64,000 nt of DNA from NCBI GenBank assembly GCA_001464955.1, contig LNEM01000030.1, positions 744,001-808,000 of the forward strand, in the 5' to 3' direction. Of the stretch, positions 43,321-51,983 are shown piece by piece (position 1 is the first letter of the stretch; each line of letters begins with the position of its first letter). Below the pieces are notes generated by a model. It made no database searches. It was not told where the DNA came from and saw nothing but the letters and a program-made list of their open reading frames with translations. The DNA comes from Rhizobiales bacterium Ga0077537. Lineage in GTDB: Bacteria > Pseudomonadota > Alphaproteobacteria > Rhizobiales > Hyphomicrobiaceae. Both the position numbers and the translations under genes were made by a program.

Positions 43321-44244
43321 ATGGAGCATCTGTGGATTTTCGCGAGTTTGGCGGCGGCCTTTTTCCAGGCCCTGCGCTATGCCGCGCTGAAGGAGTTGAA
43401 CCGTCATCTCTCGGCGACCGTCACCACGTACGTCCGCATGCTGTTCGGCCTGCCGTTTCTGGCGGCCTACCTGTTCGCCTCGCTCCACTTGACCGGCGAG
43501 GCGATGCCGGCCACCACGCCGCGGTTCTGGATGTACGTCAGCCTGACGGCGATCCTCCAGTTTCTCATGACCCTGCTCGTGGTCCGCCTCTTCCAGATCG
43601 GCAATTTCGCCGTTGGCCTGATGCTGACCCGCGCCGACGTCATCCTGACGGCGATCGTCGGCAGCGTCCTTTTCTCTGAGGCGATCAGTGGCACCGGCTG
43701 GCTCGCGATCGCGGTCACGGTCGCCGGCGTGCTGTCGGCGTCCGCGGGCCGCAACGCTCCGGCGGCCTGGACAGCCGGCGACCGTCGCCTCGTCGACCTG
43801 CTGTTCGGCCCGGCGACGCGCATCGGCCTCCTGAGCGCGCTGTTCGCCGCGTTCTCCTATCTCTCGCTCCGCGAGGCGATCCTCACCCTGGACCCGTCGG
43901 CGAGTGCGGTCGTGCGCTCGGCGTTGGCTGGCGCGGCGATGACGTCGGTATCGTTCGTTCTGGTCGGCGGTTATCTGCTCGCGACCGAGGCGCGCGAGTT
44001 GGGCCGCATCCGGCACTGGCCCGGGATCTGCATCTTCGCCGGCTTCAGCAGCGCCGCCGGCACCATCGGCTGGTTTCTCGCCACGGCCCTGACCAACGCG
44101 TCCTATGTCGCGGCCGTCGCCCAGGTCCAGATCGTCTTCGCCCTCCTGATCTCGCGCTACTGGTTCCGCGAGACCATCCGCCCGCTCGAGATCCTGGGCA
44201 TCGTGCTGATCCTGTCGGGCGTTCTGATGTTCCGGCTGGTCTGA
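43321..44244 (+). CDS. EamA/DMT family transporter
   Basis: A 307-residue membrane protein with about ten hydrophobic helices in two repeats, in the DMT superfamily. The N-terminal helix reads H-L-W-I-F-A-S-L-A-A-A-F-F-Q-A-L-R-Y-A and a conserved Y-V-R-M-L-F-G-L-P-F follows. The ATG at 43321 with GGGGAGCGGC upstream is preferred to an in-frame TTG at 43288. It has little similarity by eye to the other DMT gene of this window, so they are probably separate subfamilies. It follows the ABC exporter and may share its transcript. Cargo unknown. Confidence 0.9.
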   Translation: MEHLWIFASLAAAFFQALRYAALKELNRHLSATVTTYVRMLFGLPFLAAYLFASLHLTGEAMPATTPRFWMYVSLTAILQFLMTLLVVRLFQIGNFAVGLMLTRADVILTAIVGSVLFSEAISGTGWLAIAVTVAGVLSASAGRNAPAAWTAGDRRLVDLLFGPATRIGLLSALFAAFSYLSLREAILTLDPSASAVVRSALAGAAMTSVSFVLVGGYLLATEARELGRIRHWPGICIFAGFSSAAGTIGWFLATALTNASYVAAVAQVQIVFALLISRYWFRETIRPLEILGIVLILSGVLMFRLV

Positions 44245-44263
44245 GGCCTCTGTTTCGCCGGGC

Positions 44264-45427
44264 TCAAGCCTTGCCGCGCATCGTCGCGAGTTCGGCGTCC
44301 GTGAGACCCGCGGTTGCGAGCACCTCGTCCGTGTGCTCGCCGAGCGCCGCCGCGAACGAGCCGACCTTCACCTCGGACGCCGAGAGCCGGAATGGCGGAT
44401 TGAGCGCCTTGAACGTGCCGCCGCGATCTTCGACCGGCGCCAGCGCCTGCCGATGAGCGATCTGCGGGTCTTCGAGCACCTCGGCGACCGTCCGGTAGGG
44501 CGACGCCGGCACAGCCTCGCGCTCGAGCGCCGCCAGCACGTCCTTGCTCGGCAGCGTCCGCGACCAAGCCTCGAACTCCTCCATCAGCTCGGCCCAGTTG
44601 CCGCGCCGGTCGAGATACTTCGCAAAGCGCGGGTCCGTGATCCAGTCCTTCCGGCCGGCGGCGGCACACAGGCCCTGGAAGGTCCGCTCGCTGGCGACGG
44701 CGAAGTGGATGTAGCCGTCTTTCGTCGCGACCGGGCTGAAGATCGGCCGCTTCGGCGGCGGCGGCAGCGTGAACTGCGCCGCCTGCAGTTCCGTCACCGT
44801 CAACGACAGCATGCTTTCCAGCATCGAGACGTCGACGTGCTGGCCTTTCCCCATCGTACCGCGCTGATAGAGCGCCGTCATGATGGCCCCGAACGCATAC
44901 GTTCCCGAGATGACGTCGGCGACGTAGATGCCGCAATTGTCGGGCTGGGTGCGCCCCGGCTGATAGGCCATGTGCGCGAGATCGAACCCGGACGCGGCGT
45001 GGATCACCGGCGCGTAGGCCGCGAGTTCGGCGGAAGGTCCGGTCTGGCCATATCCCGAGATCGAGCAGTAGACGAGGCGCGGATTGATCTCCGCCAGCGC
45101 CGCATAAGAGATCCCGAGCCGCTTCGTCACGCCGGGCCGGTAGTTCTCGACGAACACGTCGGCTTCGGCCGCGAGGTTGCGCACCGCCTTGACGGCGACG
45201 GGGTCCTTCAGATCGAGCACCACCGAGCGCTTGCCGGCGTTGAGCTGACCGAAGTTCGTCGACGCGCCCGAGCGGAGCGGCGGCCGCGTCCGCATCATGT
45301 CGCCTTCCGGGCCTTCGATCTTGATCACGTCGGCGCCGAGATCGGCCAGCATCCGCGTGCAGTGCGGCCCGGCGATCGTGGTGGTGAGATCGACGACTTT
45401 CAGACCGGCCAGCGCCCTGCGATCCAT
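44264..45427 (-). CDS. CaiB/BaiF family CoA transferase
   Basis: A 387-residue class III CoA transferase with catalytic D171 in Y-V-A-D-V-I-S-G-T, preceded by the G-Y-G-Q-T-G and N-Y-R-P-G segments of the family. It is not a close copy of the other CaiB gene of the window, judging from the differing central and C-terminal parts. The ATG at 45427 has GGGAGACC upstream. An 84-bp gap separates it from the dehydrogenase gene upstream on the same strand. Substrate unknown; paired with a DUF1932 dehydrogenase, it may act on a beta-hydroxy acid. Confidence 0.93.
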   Translation of the reverse strand: MDRRALAGLKVVDLTTTIAGPHCTRMLADLGADVIKIEGPEGDMMRTRPPLRSGASTNFGQLNAGKRSVVLDLKDPVAVKAVRNLAAEADVFVENYRPGVTKRLGISYAALAEINPRLVYCSISGYGQTGPSAELAAYAPVIHAASGFDLAHMAYQPGRTQPDNCGIYVADVISGTYAFGAIMTALYQRGTMGKGQHVDVSMLESMLSLTVTELQAAQFTLPPPPKRPIFSPVATKDGYIHFAVASERTFQGLCAAAGRKDWITDPRFAKYLDRRGNWAELMEEFEAWSRTLPSKDVLAALEREAVPASPYRTVAEVLEDPQIAHRQALAPVEDRGGTFKALNPPFRLSASEVKVGSFAAALGEHTDEVLATAGLTDAELATMRGKA

Positions 45428-45511
45428 GGGGTCTCCCTCCGCTTTTGTTTGCCCGCAAGGTTCGGGGCTTCCGTCGGCGGAGGCAAGAACCATCTTGGGA
45501 CCGGGCCGTCG

Positions 45512-46381
45512 TCAGCCCGCCTTGGGGCCGATCCAGGCGGCGAGCACCCGGTCGAGCACCGTGTCGCCTTTCGCGTCCGCGAGGTTGGCATCGAGGCGCC
45601 GATAGCCTTCGCCCGCCGCCCGATGGTAGCCCGGATGGCACCCGAGATCGGCCAGGCCCTCGGCGATGTCGTCCATCTCGATCGCCCAGCGGGCCGCCTT
45701 CTGGTCGAGTTCGCTGGCCGCCGCATTGAGCGTTGTGACGAGGCCGGGCCGCACACTGTCCAACTCGCCGATGACGCGATCGAGGAGGCCCACATTGGCC
45801 GCCGCCGCCATCACGTTGGCGAGCAGCGCCGCCGCGCCCTTGTTCGCCGCCGCAAAGAGGATCTTCATCTCGGTGGCTTGCGTCAGGCTGTCCCCGAGCC
45901 TGAATACGGGCATCCGCTCCGATGCGAGCGCCTCGAGCACGCCCGCGTGCGGTCCCGACACATAGAGCCGCGTCTTGATCCGGGCGCCGGGCGGCGGGCC
46001 GATGATGCCGCCGTCCGAAAACGTCAGCCCGGCACGGGCGACCGTCTCCGCGATCCGCGTCGTCTTCGACGGAGTGATCGAGTTGCAATCGACATAATGG
46101 AGCGATTTGCCTGCAGCCAGCCGGCACACATCACCTGCGAGCGGCTCGGCCTGATCCGCCGGCACGATCGAGAGAAACGTGTCTGCTGCCGCGACCACCT
46201 CCGCGAGGCCGGGCAGCAGATCGATACCGAGTTCGGCGGCCCGCTCGCGGCTCCGCGCCGAGCGGCCCTCGACGGTCGACACGACCCGGAAGCCCGTTGC
46301 CTTGAGATCGCGCGCCACGCCAGCGCCCATGGCGCCGAGACCGAGCACACCGATGGTCTGGGGAGTTTTCGGCGTTGTCAT
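45512..46381 (-). CDS. NAD(P)-binding beta-hydroxyacid dehydrogenase-like protein (DUF1932)
   Basis: A 289-residue protein with an N-terminal 6-phosphogluconate-dehydrogenase-type Rossmann domain (G-L-G-A-M-G-A-G-V-A-R near residue 13-23) and a C-terminal helical DUF1932 domain. The middle has the family's D-G-G-I-I-G-P-P-P segment and a lysine in E-M-K-I-L-F-A-A-A-N-K-G. This resembles dehydrogenases of 3-hydroxy acids, with the catalytic lysine kept. The ribosome binding site GGAGG lies next to a hairpin arm (46382-46413), a possible translational control. It is upstream of the second CaiB gene in the same direction. Confidence 0.88.
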   Translation of the reverse strand: MTTPKTPQTIGVLGLGAMGAGVARDLKATGFRVVSTVEGRSARSRERAAELGIDLLPGLAEVVAAADTFLSIVPADQAEPLAGDVCRLAAGKSLHYVDCNSITPSKTTRIAETVARAGLTFSDGGIIGPPPGARIKTRLYVSGPHAGVLEALASERMPVFRLGDSLTQATEMKILFAAANKGAAALLANVMAAAANVGLLDRVIGELDSVRPGLVTTLNAAASELDQKAARWAIEMDDIAEGLADLGCHPGYHRAAGEGYRRLDANLADAKGDTVLDRVLAAWIGPKAG

Positions 46382-46413
46382 GGGAGCCTCCGCTGTCGCT
46401 TGCGAGGGCTCCC
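46382..46413 (-). promoter_or_regulatory. Inverted repeat overlapping the ribosome binding site of the DUF1932 gene
   Basis: GGGAGCC at 46382-46388 and GGCTCCC at 46407-46413 are perfect reverse complements 18 bases apart. In the minus-strand transcript the second arm lies directly before the ATG at 46381 and overlaps the GGAGG ribosome binding site by about two bases. Pairing would place the initiation site beside a stem. Regulation is inference; the repeat could also be a weak hairpin between the TPR gene and this one. Confidence 0.35.
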
Positions 46414-46451
46414 TTAAATCAGACCGCCCGCCGAATGGCCAGCGGGGTGGC

Positions 46452-48695
46452 TCAGGCCGTCTTGGCGAGCCTCGGCCGTGGCAGAACGGGCTTCTGCGCT
46501 TCGCCCTTGGCGTGCTGGGCTCCGGGCGGCGCGAGGAAGCTGTCCCAGCTGTCCTGGAAGCGCTTCAGGTTGGCCCGCGTCATGTCGGCGAGGGAATCTG
46601 CGCCGACCTGCTCGAACACCTCGAGCGCCGGCACCATGGCGGAGGCAGCCGCCAGCCAATGCTTGCGACGATCGCCCCGCTCGCCGAGACGGATCAGCGC
46701 CGTGCCGAGGTTCATTTGGGCGATGGCCCATTTCAGCGGCTCAGCCTCGCGCAGCAGTTCCTCGAGCGCGAGATGATACGCTGCGACGGCCGCATCGAGC
46801 TGTGCGGTATCGTTGAGATCCCGATCGCCGAGCGCAGCCAGCGCATTGCCGAGGTTCATCTGGGTCAGCGCCCATCGCCGTGGCGCAATCACCCGTGGGG
46901 TCACGTCGAGAGCCGCGCGGAACGCGACCACGGACGCTTCGAGCTGCGCCTGTGAGCCTTCCTGCTCGCCGATGCCGAGGAGCGCCAGGCCGAGGTTCAT
47001 CTGCGCCTCGCCCCACCGATCGGTCTCGTTTTCAGCGTCGATCAGGCCGATGGCGGTGTCGTAGGCCGTCGCGGCTTCCTTCAGCAGCGCCAGTCCGCCC
47101 TGACGCTCCTCGATGGCGAGCAGAACGCCGCCGAGCCCGAGCTGGATGTCGGCGTGCTCCGAGGCCATCAGGTCGCTCGGCACGATGCCGGCGGCGTCGC
47201 GATAGGCCTGCGCCGCCTGCATGAGCGTATCGATCGAGCCGTCGACCTCGCCCTGTTTGGCGAACGCCCGCGCGATGGCTATGCGGGCCAGCCGCAGTGA
47301 CGCCTCGTCCCGTTCCCGTTCGAACAGCTGGATTGCCTTCTGGTAGATGGCGATGGCGTCCTTCAGGCGCCCGTTCCCAGGGTCGCGCTCGCCGAGCGCC
47401 AGCAGCGCATCGCCGTGGCCGAGGCAGGCATCACCGAGCAGTTTCGAGTTGCTGCCTTCGGCAGCCGAGCGAACCAGTGCCGTGAACGAGTTGAGCGCAT
47501 CGGAAAGCACCGTCGCGTCGTTCCGTTCGCGCGCGTGGCGCAGCAGCGCATTGGCCCGCTGCAGGTTCAGCTTCGCGGCGGCATCCTTGTCGGCGCGCGG
47601 CAGGCTCGTGGCCGCCTCCGCGAAGAGATCGGCCGCCTGGAGGTGTTCACCGCGCGCCTGCATCAGCTCCGCGAGCCGGGCTGTGGCCCTCGCCTCGTCG
47701 AGCATCTGCCCGCGCAAGGCGACTGCCTCGTCCTGCAGCCGCTCTTCCGTGCGTCGCCGCACTTCCCGAAGCTCGCGCCGCACGTTGCGCAGGCCGTCCA
47801 TGGCCGTCTCGAAGTCGCCTTCCGCCAGCGCCGCCGCTGCCGCTGCCTTGAGTCGGCGAAGTTCGGCCTCGTCGTTGGCGGGCTTCAGGAGTTGCGCCCG
47901 GACGTCGCCGAGCCACTGCGCGAGGCTTTCGAGCTTGGCGATCCGCGATTCGGCGCCGAGCGCCTGCCCGTCGATCAGCGCCACCAGCCGGCGCACGGCC
48001 CGCTCGCCGAGGCCGAACCGCTCGCCGAGATCGGCGAGGAACGCCGCCCCGCCGACGAGATCGAGCTGCTGCACGAACGCCCGGGAGATCCCGAGGCTGT
48101 CGAGCCCCGAAGCCTGGGAATTGGTCGACTGGCCGCGCTCGGGCTGCAACTCGCTGGCGAAGTCGGCCAGCGCCGCGCCGAAACGCATCAGACGGCGGCC
48201 CTCGCCGGTCAGATGCGCGAATGTCCGCTCCAGCAGGAAATAGACGACGTCTTCGCGCAGCGGCACGCCGTCGGTGAGGCCGGGAAGAGGATCGAGGAAA
48301 GCCCGCGCGATCCGCGCCCGGTTGACGATGTCCATCGCAATGCGCCGCGAGATGGGCTCGCTGGCGGCGGCGGGGGTGGCAGACCGGCTCGCGGCCGCGA
48401 CCTCGGCCAAGAGGCCTGCGGCTGGGCGATGCTCGGCGAGGATCAGGGCCGCGGCGCGGAGATGGAAGTCGAGGTCTCGCTGGGCGAGGCCCTTGGTCTC
48501 CGAGCCGATCCAGATCTCCCGGCCGATCGTCTCCACGACGGCGCGCAACTCGCGCATTTCGTCGCGCTGCGCCAGCCAGCCGATGAAGTGGGCCCGCTCC
48601 CTCACGCAATCGTCTGGCAATGCCAGATCGCACGCAGGGGCGGATGCCAGGATGGCGCCACCTGCGAGCTCGCTCAATGCCCCGAACAACGACAT
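46452..48695 (-). CDS. TPR-repeat protein of unknown function with W...QMNLG repeats
   Basis: A 747-residue, apparently cytoplasmic protein I cannot assign to a named family. There is no signal peptide or membrane helix. The first 250 residues are helical without a known fold; the middle (about 290-350) is charged coiled-coil-like with L-R-R-L-K and R-E-L-R-E-V-R-R-R-T. The C-terminal half holds TPR-like helices. Three units carry W-x-x-x-Q-M-N-L-G-x-A-L, with QMNLG near residues 565, 611 and 661, spaced about 46-50 residues. A related Q-L-G-L-G-G-V unit lies near 517. The end is proline/lysine-rich. The start is the ATG at 48695 after AGGGGG; a GTG one codon earlier is possible. Likely a protein-binding scaffold. 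Confidence 0.82.
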   Translation of the reverse strand: MSLFGALSELAGGAILASAPACDLALPDDCVRERAHFIGWLAQRDEMRELRAVVETIGREIWIGSETKGLAQRDLDFHLRAAALILAEHRPAAGLLAEVAAASRSATPAAASEPISRRIAMDIVNRARIARAFLDPLPGLTDGVPLREDVVYFLLERTFAHLTGEGRRLMRFGAALADFASELQPERGQSTNSQASGLDSLGISRAFVQQLDLVGGAAFLADLGERFGLGERAVRRLVALIDGQALGAESRIAKLESLAQWLGDVRAQLLKPANDEAELRRLKAAAAAALAEGDFETAMDGLRNVRRELREVRRRTEERLQDEAVALRGQMLDEARATARLAELMQARGEHLQAADLFAEAATSLPRADKDAAAKLNLQRANALLRHARERNDATVLSDALNSFTALVRSAAEGSNSKLLGDACLGHGDALLALGERDPGNGRLKDAIAIYQKAIQLFERERDEASLRLARIAIARAFAKQGEVDGSIDTLMQAAQAYRDAAGIVPSDLMASEHADIQLGLGGVLLAIEERQGGLALLKEAATAYDTAIGLIDAENETDRWGEAQMNLGLALLGIGEQEGSQAQLEASVVAFRAALDVTPRVIAPRRWALTQMNLGNALAALGDRDLNDTAQLDAAVAAYHLALEELLREAEPLKWAIAQMNLGTALIRLGERGDRRKHWLAAASAMVPALEVFEQVGADSLADMTRANLKRFQDSWDSFLAPPGAQHAKGEAQKPVLPRPRLAKTA

Positions 48696-48957
48696 CACAT
48701 CCCCCTCTCAACTCCGAACCCGCGTCACCCCACGGGATCGATGTTGGACCCTCTGCAACCCGGATAAATGATTCGCCGCGGCCTGTTGGCTTTTGCTCGA
48801 ACGAAAGCGAGTCTGATTTGGGATAACCCACTGAAATCGACACGCAGCCGTGCGCCTCCCGTCGCGTCGGCAGCCGGGGATTGTATCTTCGGCTTCGGCA
48901 CACTCGTGTGCGGCTATGGCCGATCGTGCGCCGTTGGCCCGTCCACCCGATGTGGTG

Positions 48958-50088
48958 TCAGGCCTTTGCGCCGAGGCGTCCGGCGCCGAGTGCGGGCGCG
49001 GCCGTCGCGTCGAGCGGCCAACGGGCTCGCGCCGCGAACGTCAAGGGGCTGGTCTCGCCCCGGACGAGTTTCTCGGCACCGGTCCACGCCACCATCGCGG
49101 CGTTGTCCGTGCAGAGCGCGATGGGTGGGAGCGCCAGTCTCCAGCCGCGACGCCCGGTAAGGCCCTCGAGCGCGCCGCGCAGGTGGCGGTTGGCCGCCAC
49201 GCCGCCGGCGACCACCAGGCAGTGCCCGCGATCCGGAGCCGCACGTTCGCCCGCCACGATCGCCATGGCCTTCTGCACGCGATCGATCACGGCTGCTGCG
49301 GCCGCCTCCTGGAACGCCGCGGCGAGATCCGCGACGTCCTTCTGCGAAAGTGGGACGATCTCGGTCGCGGCTGTCCGCACGGCCGTTTTCAGCCCCGCGA
49401 AAGAGAAGTTGGGCTCGGCCCTCCCGGCCATCGGGCGTGGCAGCGTGAACCGGCGCGGGTCTCCGTCGATCGCGGCGGCCTCGACCGCCGGCCCGCCCGG
49501 AAACCCGAGATCAAGCAGCTTTGCCGTCTTGTCGAAGGCTTCGCCGAGCGCGTCGTCGATCGTCGTCCCGAGCCGCACGTAGTGCCCGACGTTGCGCACG
49601 TCGATGAGCTGCGTGTGTCCCCCCGAAACGAGGAGCAGCAGGTAGGGCGGCTGCAGCCCGTCCGTAAGCCCCACGGTCAGCGCGTGCGCTTCGAGGTGGT
49701 TGATGGCGACGAGCGGCAGGTTCCGTGCAAGGCAGATCGCCTTGGCCGTGGTCAGGCCGACGATCAGCCCGCCGACGAGGCCGGGTCCGGCCGTGGCCGC
49801 GATCCCGTCGAGGTCACCCCATGTGACACCCGCATCCCGCATCGCCGTCCGGATGATCTCGTCGAGGCACGCCACATGGGCCCGCGCCGCGATCTCCGGC
49901 ACCACGCCACCGAACGCTTCGTGCGCGTCCCACTGCGACCGGACCACGTTCGACCGGATCTGGCCCCGCCCGTCATGGTCCCGGGTGACGACGGCCGCGG
50001 CCGTCTCGTCGCAGCTCGTCTCGATCCCGAGAACCGTGAGTGTGCGGCCCGGTCCGCGCGGGGGCGCTGTGTCGGCCGGCGGCTGCAT
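48958..50088 (-). CDS. tsaD: tRNA N6-adenosine threonylcarbamoyltransferase TsaD
   Basis: TsaD transfers threonylcarbamoyl to N6 of A37 in tRNAs reading ANN codons. The 376-residue protein starts G-I-E-T-S-C-D-E-T near residue 21 and has the metal ligands H131 and H135 in N-H-L-E-A-H. The ATP-binding parts (L-V-S-G-G-H-T and V-V-A-G-G-V-A-A-N) are present. The N terminus before residue 17 is an unrelated proline-rich extension; the ATG at 50088 is chosen, with 40 further upstream in-frame codons rejected. It is divergent from hemC with about 110 bp between. Confidence 0.96.
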   Translation of the reverse strand: MQPPADTAPPRGPGRTLTVLGIETSCDETAAAVVTRDHDGRGQIRSNVVRSQWDAHEAFGGVVPEIAARAHVACLDEIIRTAMRDAGVTWGDLDGIAATAGPGLVGGLIVGLTTAKAICLARNLPLVAINHLEAHALTVGLTDGLQPPYLLLLVSGGHTQLIDVRNVGHYVRLGTTIDDALGEAFDKTAKLLDLGFPGGPAVEAAAIDGDPRRFTLPRPMAGRAEPNFSFAGLKTAVRTAATEIVPLSQKDVADLAAAFQEAAAAAVIDRVQKAMAIVAGERAAPDRGHCLVVAGGVAANRHLRGALEGLTGRRGWRLALPPIALCTDNAAMVAWTGAEKLVRGETSPLTFAARARWPLDATAAPALGAGRLGAKA

Positions 50089-50113
50089 GGGCAAGATCGG
50101 CTCTCTTGAGCAA

Positions 50114-50142
50114 TTGCGCGACGCCGGGCGAACGCGCATAAA
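50114..50142 (+). promoter_or_regulatory. Candidate sigma-70-type promoter for hemC
   Basis: TTGCGC at 50114-50119 and CATAAA at 50137-50142 are separated by 17 bases, upstream of the GGAGGA site and TTG start of hemC. The match to the consensus TTGACA/TATAAT is moderate (four of six in each box). It lies in the divergent region with tsaD. A start point near 50150 is predicted; not tested. Confidence 0.35.
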
Positions 50143-50198
50143 CTGGGCTGTCTCTGTCGCCCCGGGCCAAGGTCCCGCTATCATGGAGGAACGGGAGT

Positions 50199-51122
50199 TT
50201 GCAAGCACGCCCAGTCCGCATCGGAACGCGCGGTTCTCCGCTCGCGTTGGCTCAGGCCCATGAGGTGAGGGCGCGCCTGATGGCCGCCCACGGGCTCGAC
50301 GAGGCCCGCTTCGAGATCGTGATCATCAAGACCACCGGCGACCGCATCCAGGACCGGCCCTTGGCCGATGCCGGCGGCAAGGGCCTCTTTACGAAGGAGA
50401 TCGAGGAGGCCTTGATCGACGGCAGTATCGATCTTGCCGTCCACTCGATGAAGGACGTCCCGACGGAATTGCCCAGGGGCCTCGTCATCTCGACCATTCT
50501 CCCGCGCGAGGACGTCCGCGATGCCTTTATCTCGCTGACCGCTCGGGCCCTATCCGATCTTCCCGCCGGTGCCCGCGTCGGCACCTCGTCGCTGCGCCGC
50601 GCCGCCCAGGTCCGCCGTTTGCGGCCCGATCTGGAGGTCGTCGAGTTCCGCGGCAACGTCGAAACCCGCCTCATGAAACTCGCGAACGGCGTCGCCGATG
50701 CAACTTTCCTCGCCTGTGCTGGATTGCGCCGCCTCGGCCGCGCCGATCGCATCACGGCGGCGCTGGACCCTGGCGAGATGCTGCCGGCCATTGCGCAGGG
50801 CGCGGTGGGCATCGAGATCCGCGACGCCGACTCCACTACGGCGACACTTGTCGCTCCGTTGAACGATGGGCCGAGTGCCCTTGCCGTCGAGATGGAGCGC
50901 GCCTTCCTCGCGCGCCTCGAAGGCTCGTGCCGGACGCCGATCGCGGCGCTCGCGCGCCTCGACGGCGACCGCGTCACCTTTACCGGCGAGATCCTGACGC
51001 CCGACGGCACCCGCCATCACCGCACGGAGCGCCACGGTCCGCTGGCCGACCGTGTGCGCCTTGCGGTCGAGGCGGCCGACGAGTTGCGAGCCGTGGGCGG
51101 CGACGGCTTCTTCACGGCCTAG
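50199..51122 (+). CDS. hemC: Hydroxymethylbilane synthase (porphobilinogen deaminase)
   Basis: HemC joins four porphobilinogen units into hydroxymethylbilane, on the way to heme, siroheme and corrinoids. The 307-residue protein has the N-terminal [14 protein letters not shown], the H-S-M-K-D-V-P motif with catalytic D86, and the dipyrromethane cofactor cysteine C244 in E-G-S-C-R-T-P. The start is a TTG codon, nine bases after GGAGG, an uncommon but well-supported choice. It is followed by hemD after 16 bp. Confidence 0.97.
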   Translation: MQARPVRIGTRGSPLALAQAHEVRARLMAAHGLDEARFEIVIIKTTGDRIQDRPLADAGGKGLFTKEIEEALIDGSIDLAVHSMKDVPTELPRGLVISTILPREDVRDAFISLTARALSDLPAGARVGTSSLRRAAQVRRLRPDLEVVEFRGNVETRLMKLANGVADATFLACAGLRRLGRADRITAALDPGEMLPAIAQGAVGIEIRDADSTTATLVAPLNDGPSALAVEMERAFLARLEGSCRTPIAALARLDGDRVTFTGEILTPDGTRHHRTERHGPLADRVRLAVEAADELRAVGGDGFFTA

Positions 51123-51138
51123 GCGACACGGAGGCCCG

Positions 51139-51873
51139 ATGTACCTGCTCGTGACCCGCCCGGAGCCGGACGGCTTGAAGCTGATCGGCATGCTGGAGCA
51201 GCGCGGCCACGAGGCGATCGCGGCGCCGCTGTCCGCGTTCACGGCCATGCCGTTGGACCCGTCGTCGCTCGAGGGTGTTTCGGCGCTGATCGCGACCAGC
51301 CGCAACGCCTTGCGGGCGATGGTCGGGACCGAAGCCCTCGAGCTGGCGCGCGGCCTGCCGATCTTCACCGTCGGTGCGGCAACGGCGGAGGAGGCCCGCC
51401 GCATGGGCTTCGCGCGCGTCGTCAAGGGCCCGGGCACGGCGGCAGCCCTTGGGCCCATGATCGCATCGATGGTCGACCCGGCCGAGGATCTGCTGCTGCA
51501 TCTGGCGGGCGACCGCCTCGCCTACGATCTCGCCACCGAGCTTTCTGAAAGCGGGATCCGCGTCACGAGTGAAATCGTCTATCGGATGCTGGCCGCCACC
51601 GCGTTGCCGCACGAGACGGTCGCCGCTATGCGTGAGCGCGATCTTGATGCCGTCATGCTGATGTCGCCGGAAGCCGCCCGCACATGGGTCCGCCTCGTCG
51701 GCCGTCACAAGCTGGCCACGGAAGCCGGCGAGATGCTGCATCTCTGCCTGTCTGACGCCGTTGCCGGTCAGCTTGCGCCACTCGGTGGCGTGTCCGTCGA
51801 TGTGGCCGAACGACCGACACTTGAAGAAATGCTTGCTCTGGTCGATAGGGCTGCGGCAAAATTGGGTGAATAA
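51139..51873 (+). CDS. hemD: Uroporphyrinogen-III synthase
   Basis: HemD closes hydroxymethylbilane to uroporphyrinogen III with inversion of ring D. The 244-residue protein is poorly conserved in sequence, as expected for this family; recognisable are the start Y-L-L-V-T-R-P-E-P-D-G, the A-T-S-R-N-A-L-R-A segment, and V-G-A-A-T-A-E-E-A-R at the domain crossover. The position just after hemC and before the Mic60-like gene supports the call strongly. The ATG at 51139 follows an ACGGAGG-type site. Confidence 0.93.
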   Translation: MYLLVTRPEPDGLKLIGMLEQRGHEAIAAPLSAFTAMPLDPSSLEGVSALIATSRNALRAMVGTEALELARGLPIFTVGAATAEEARRMGFARVVKGPGTAAALGPMIASMVDPAEDLLLHLAGDRLAYDLATELSESGIRVTSEIVYRMLAATALPHETVAAMRERDLDAVMLMSPEAARTWVRLVGRHKLATEAGEMLHLCLSDAVAGQLAPLGGVSVDVAERPTLEEMLALVDRAAAKLGE

Positions 51874-51983
51874 GGGTTTACCCTCGGAATCTGCTCGCCT
51901 TTCCCGCACGCCTCGTTTGCCGCATGTCTGTTCCGGCGAAACGGGACCTGAAGTTCGCGTCTAGTACACAGGATCGAGCCTCG

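Noticed and set aside
44333-46417. 694-codon plus-strand frame opposite the CoA transferase and DUF1932 genes
   Set aside because: Composition is Arg/His-rich and no motif is visible, while both minus-strand genes have catalytic motifs.
48699-48957. Gene or RNA in the gap between tsaD and the TPR gene
   Set aside because: The 259-bp region has no conserved reading frame or tRNA-like structure that I can see; it is probably promoter sequence for the TPR gene and the 3' flank of tsaD.
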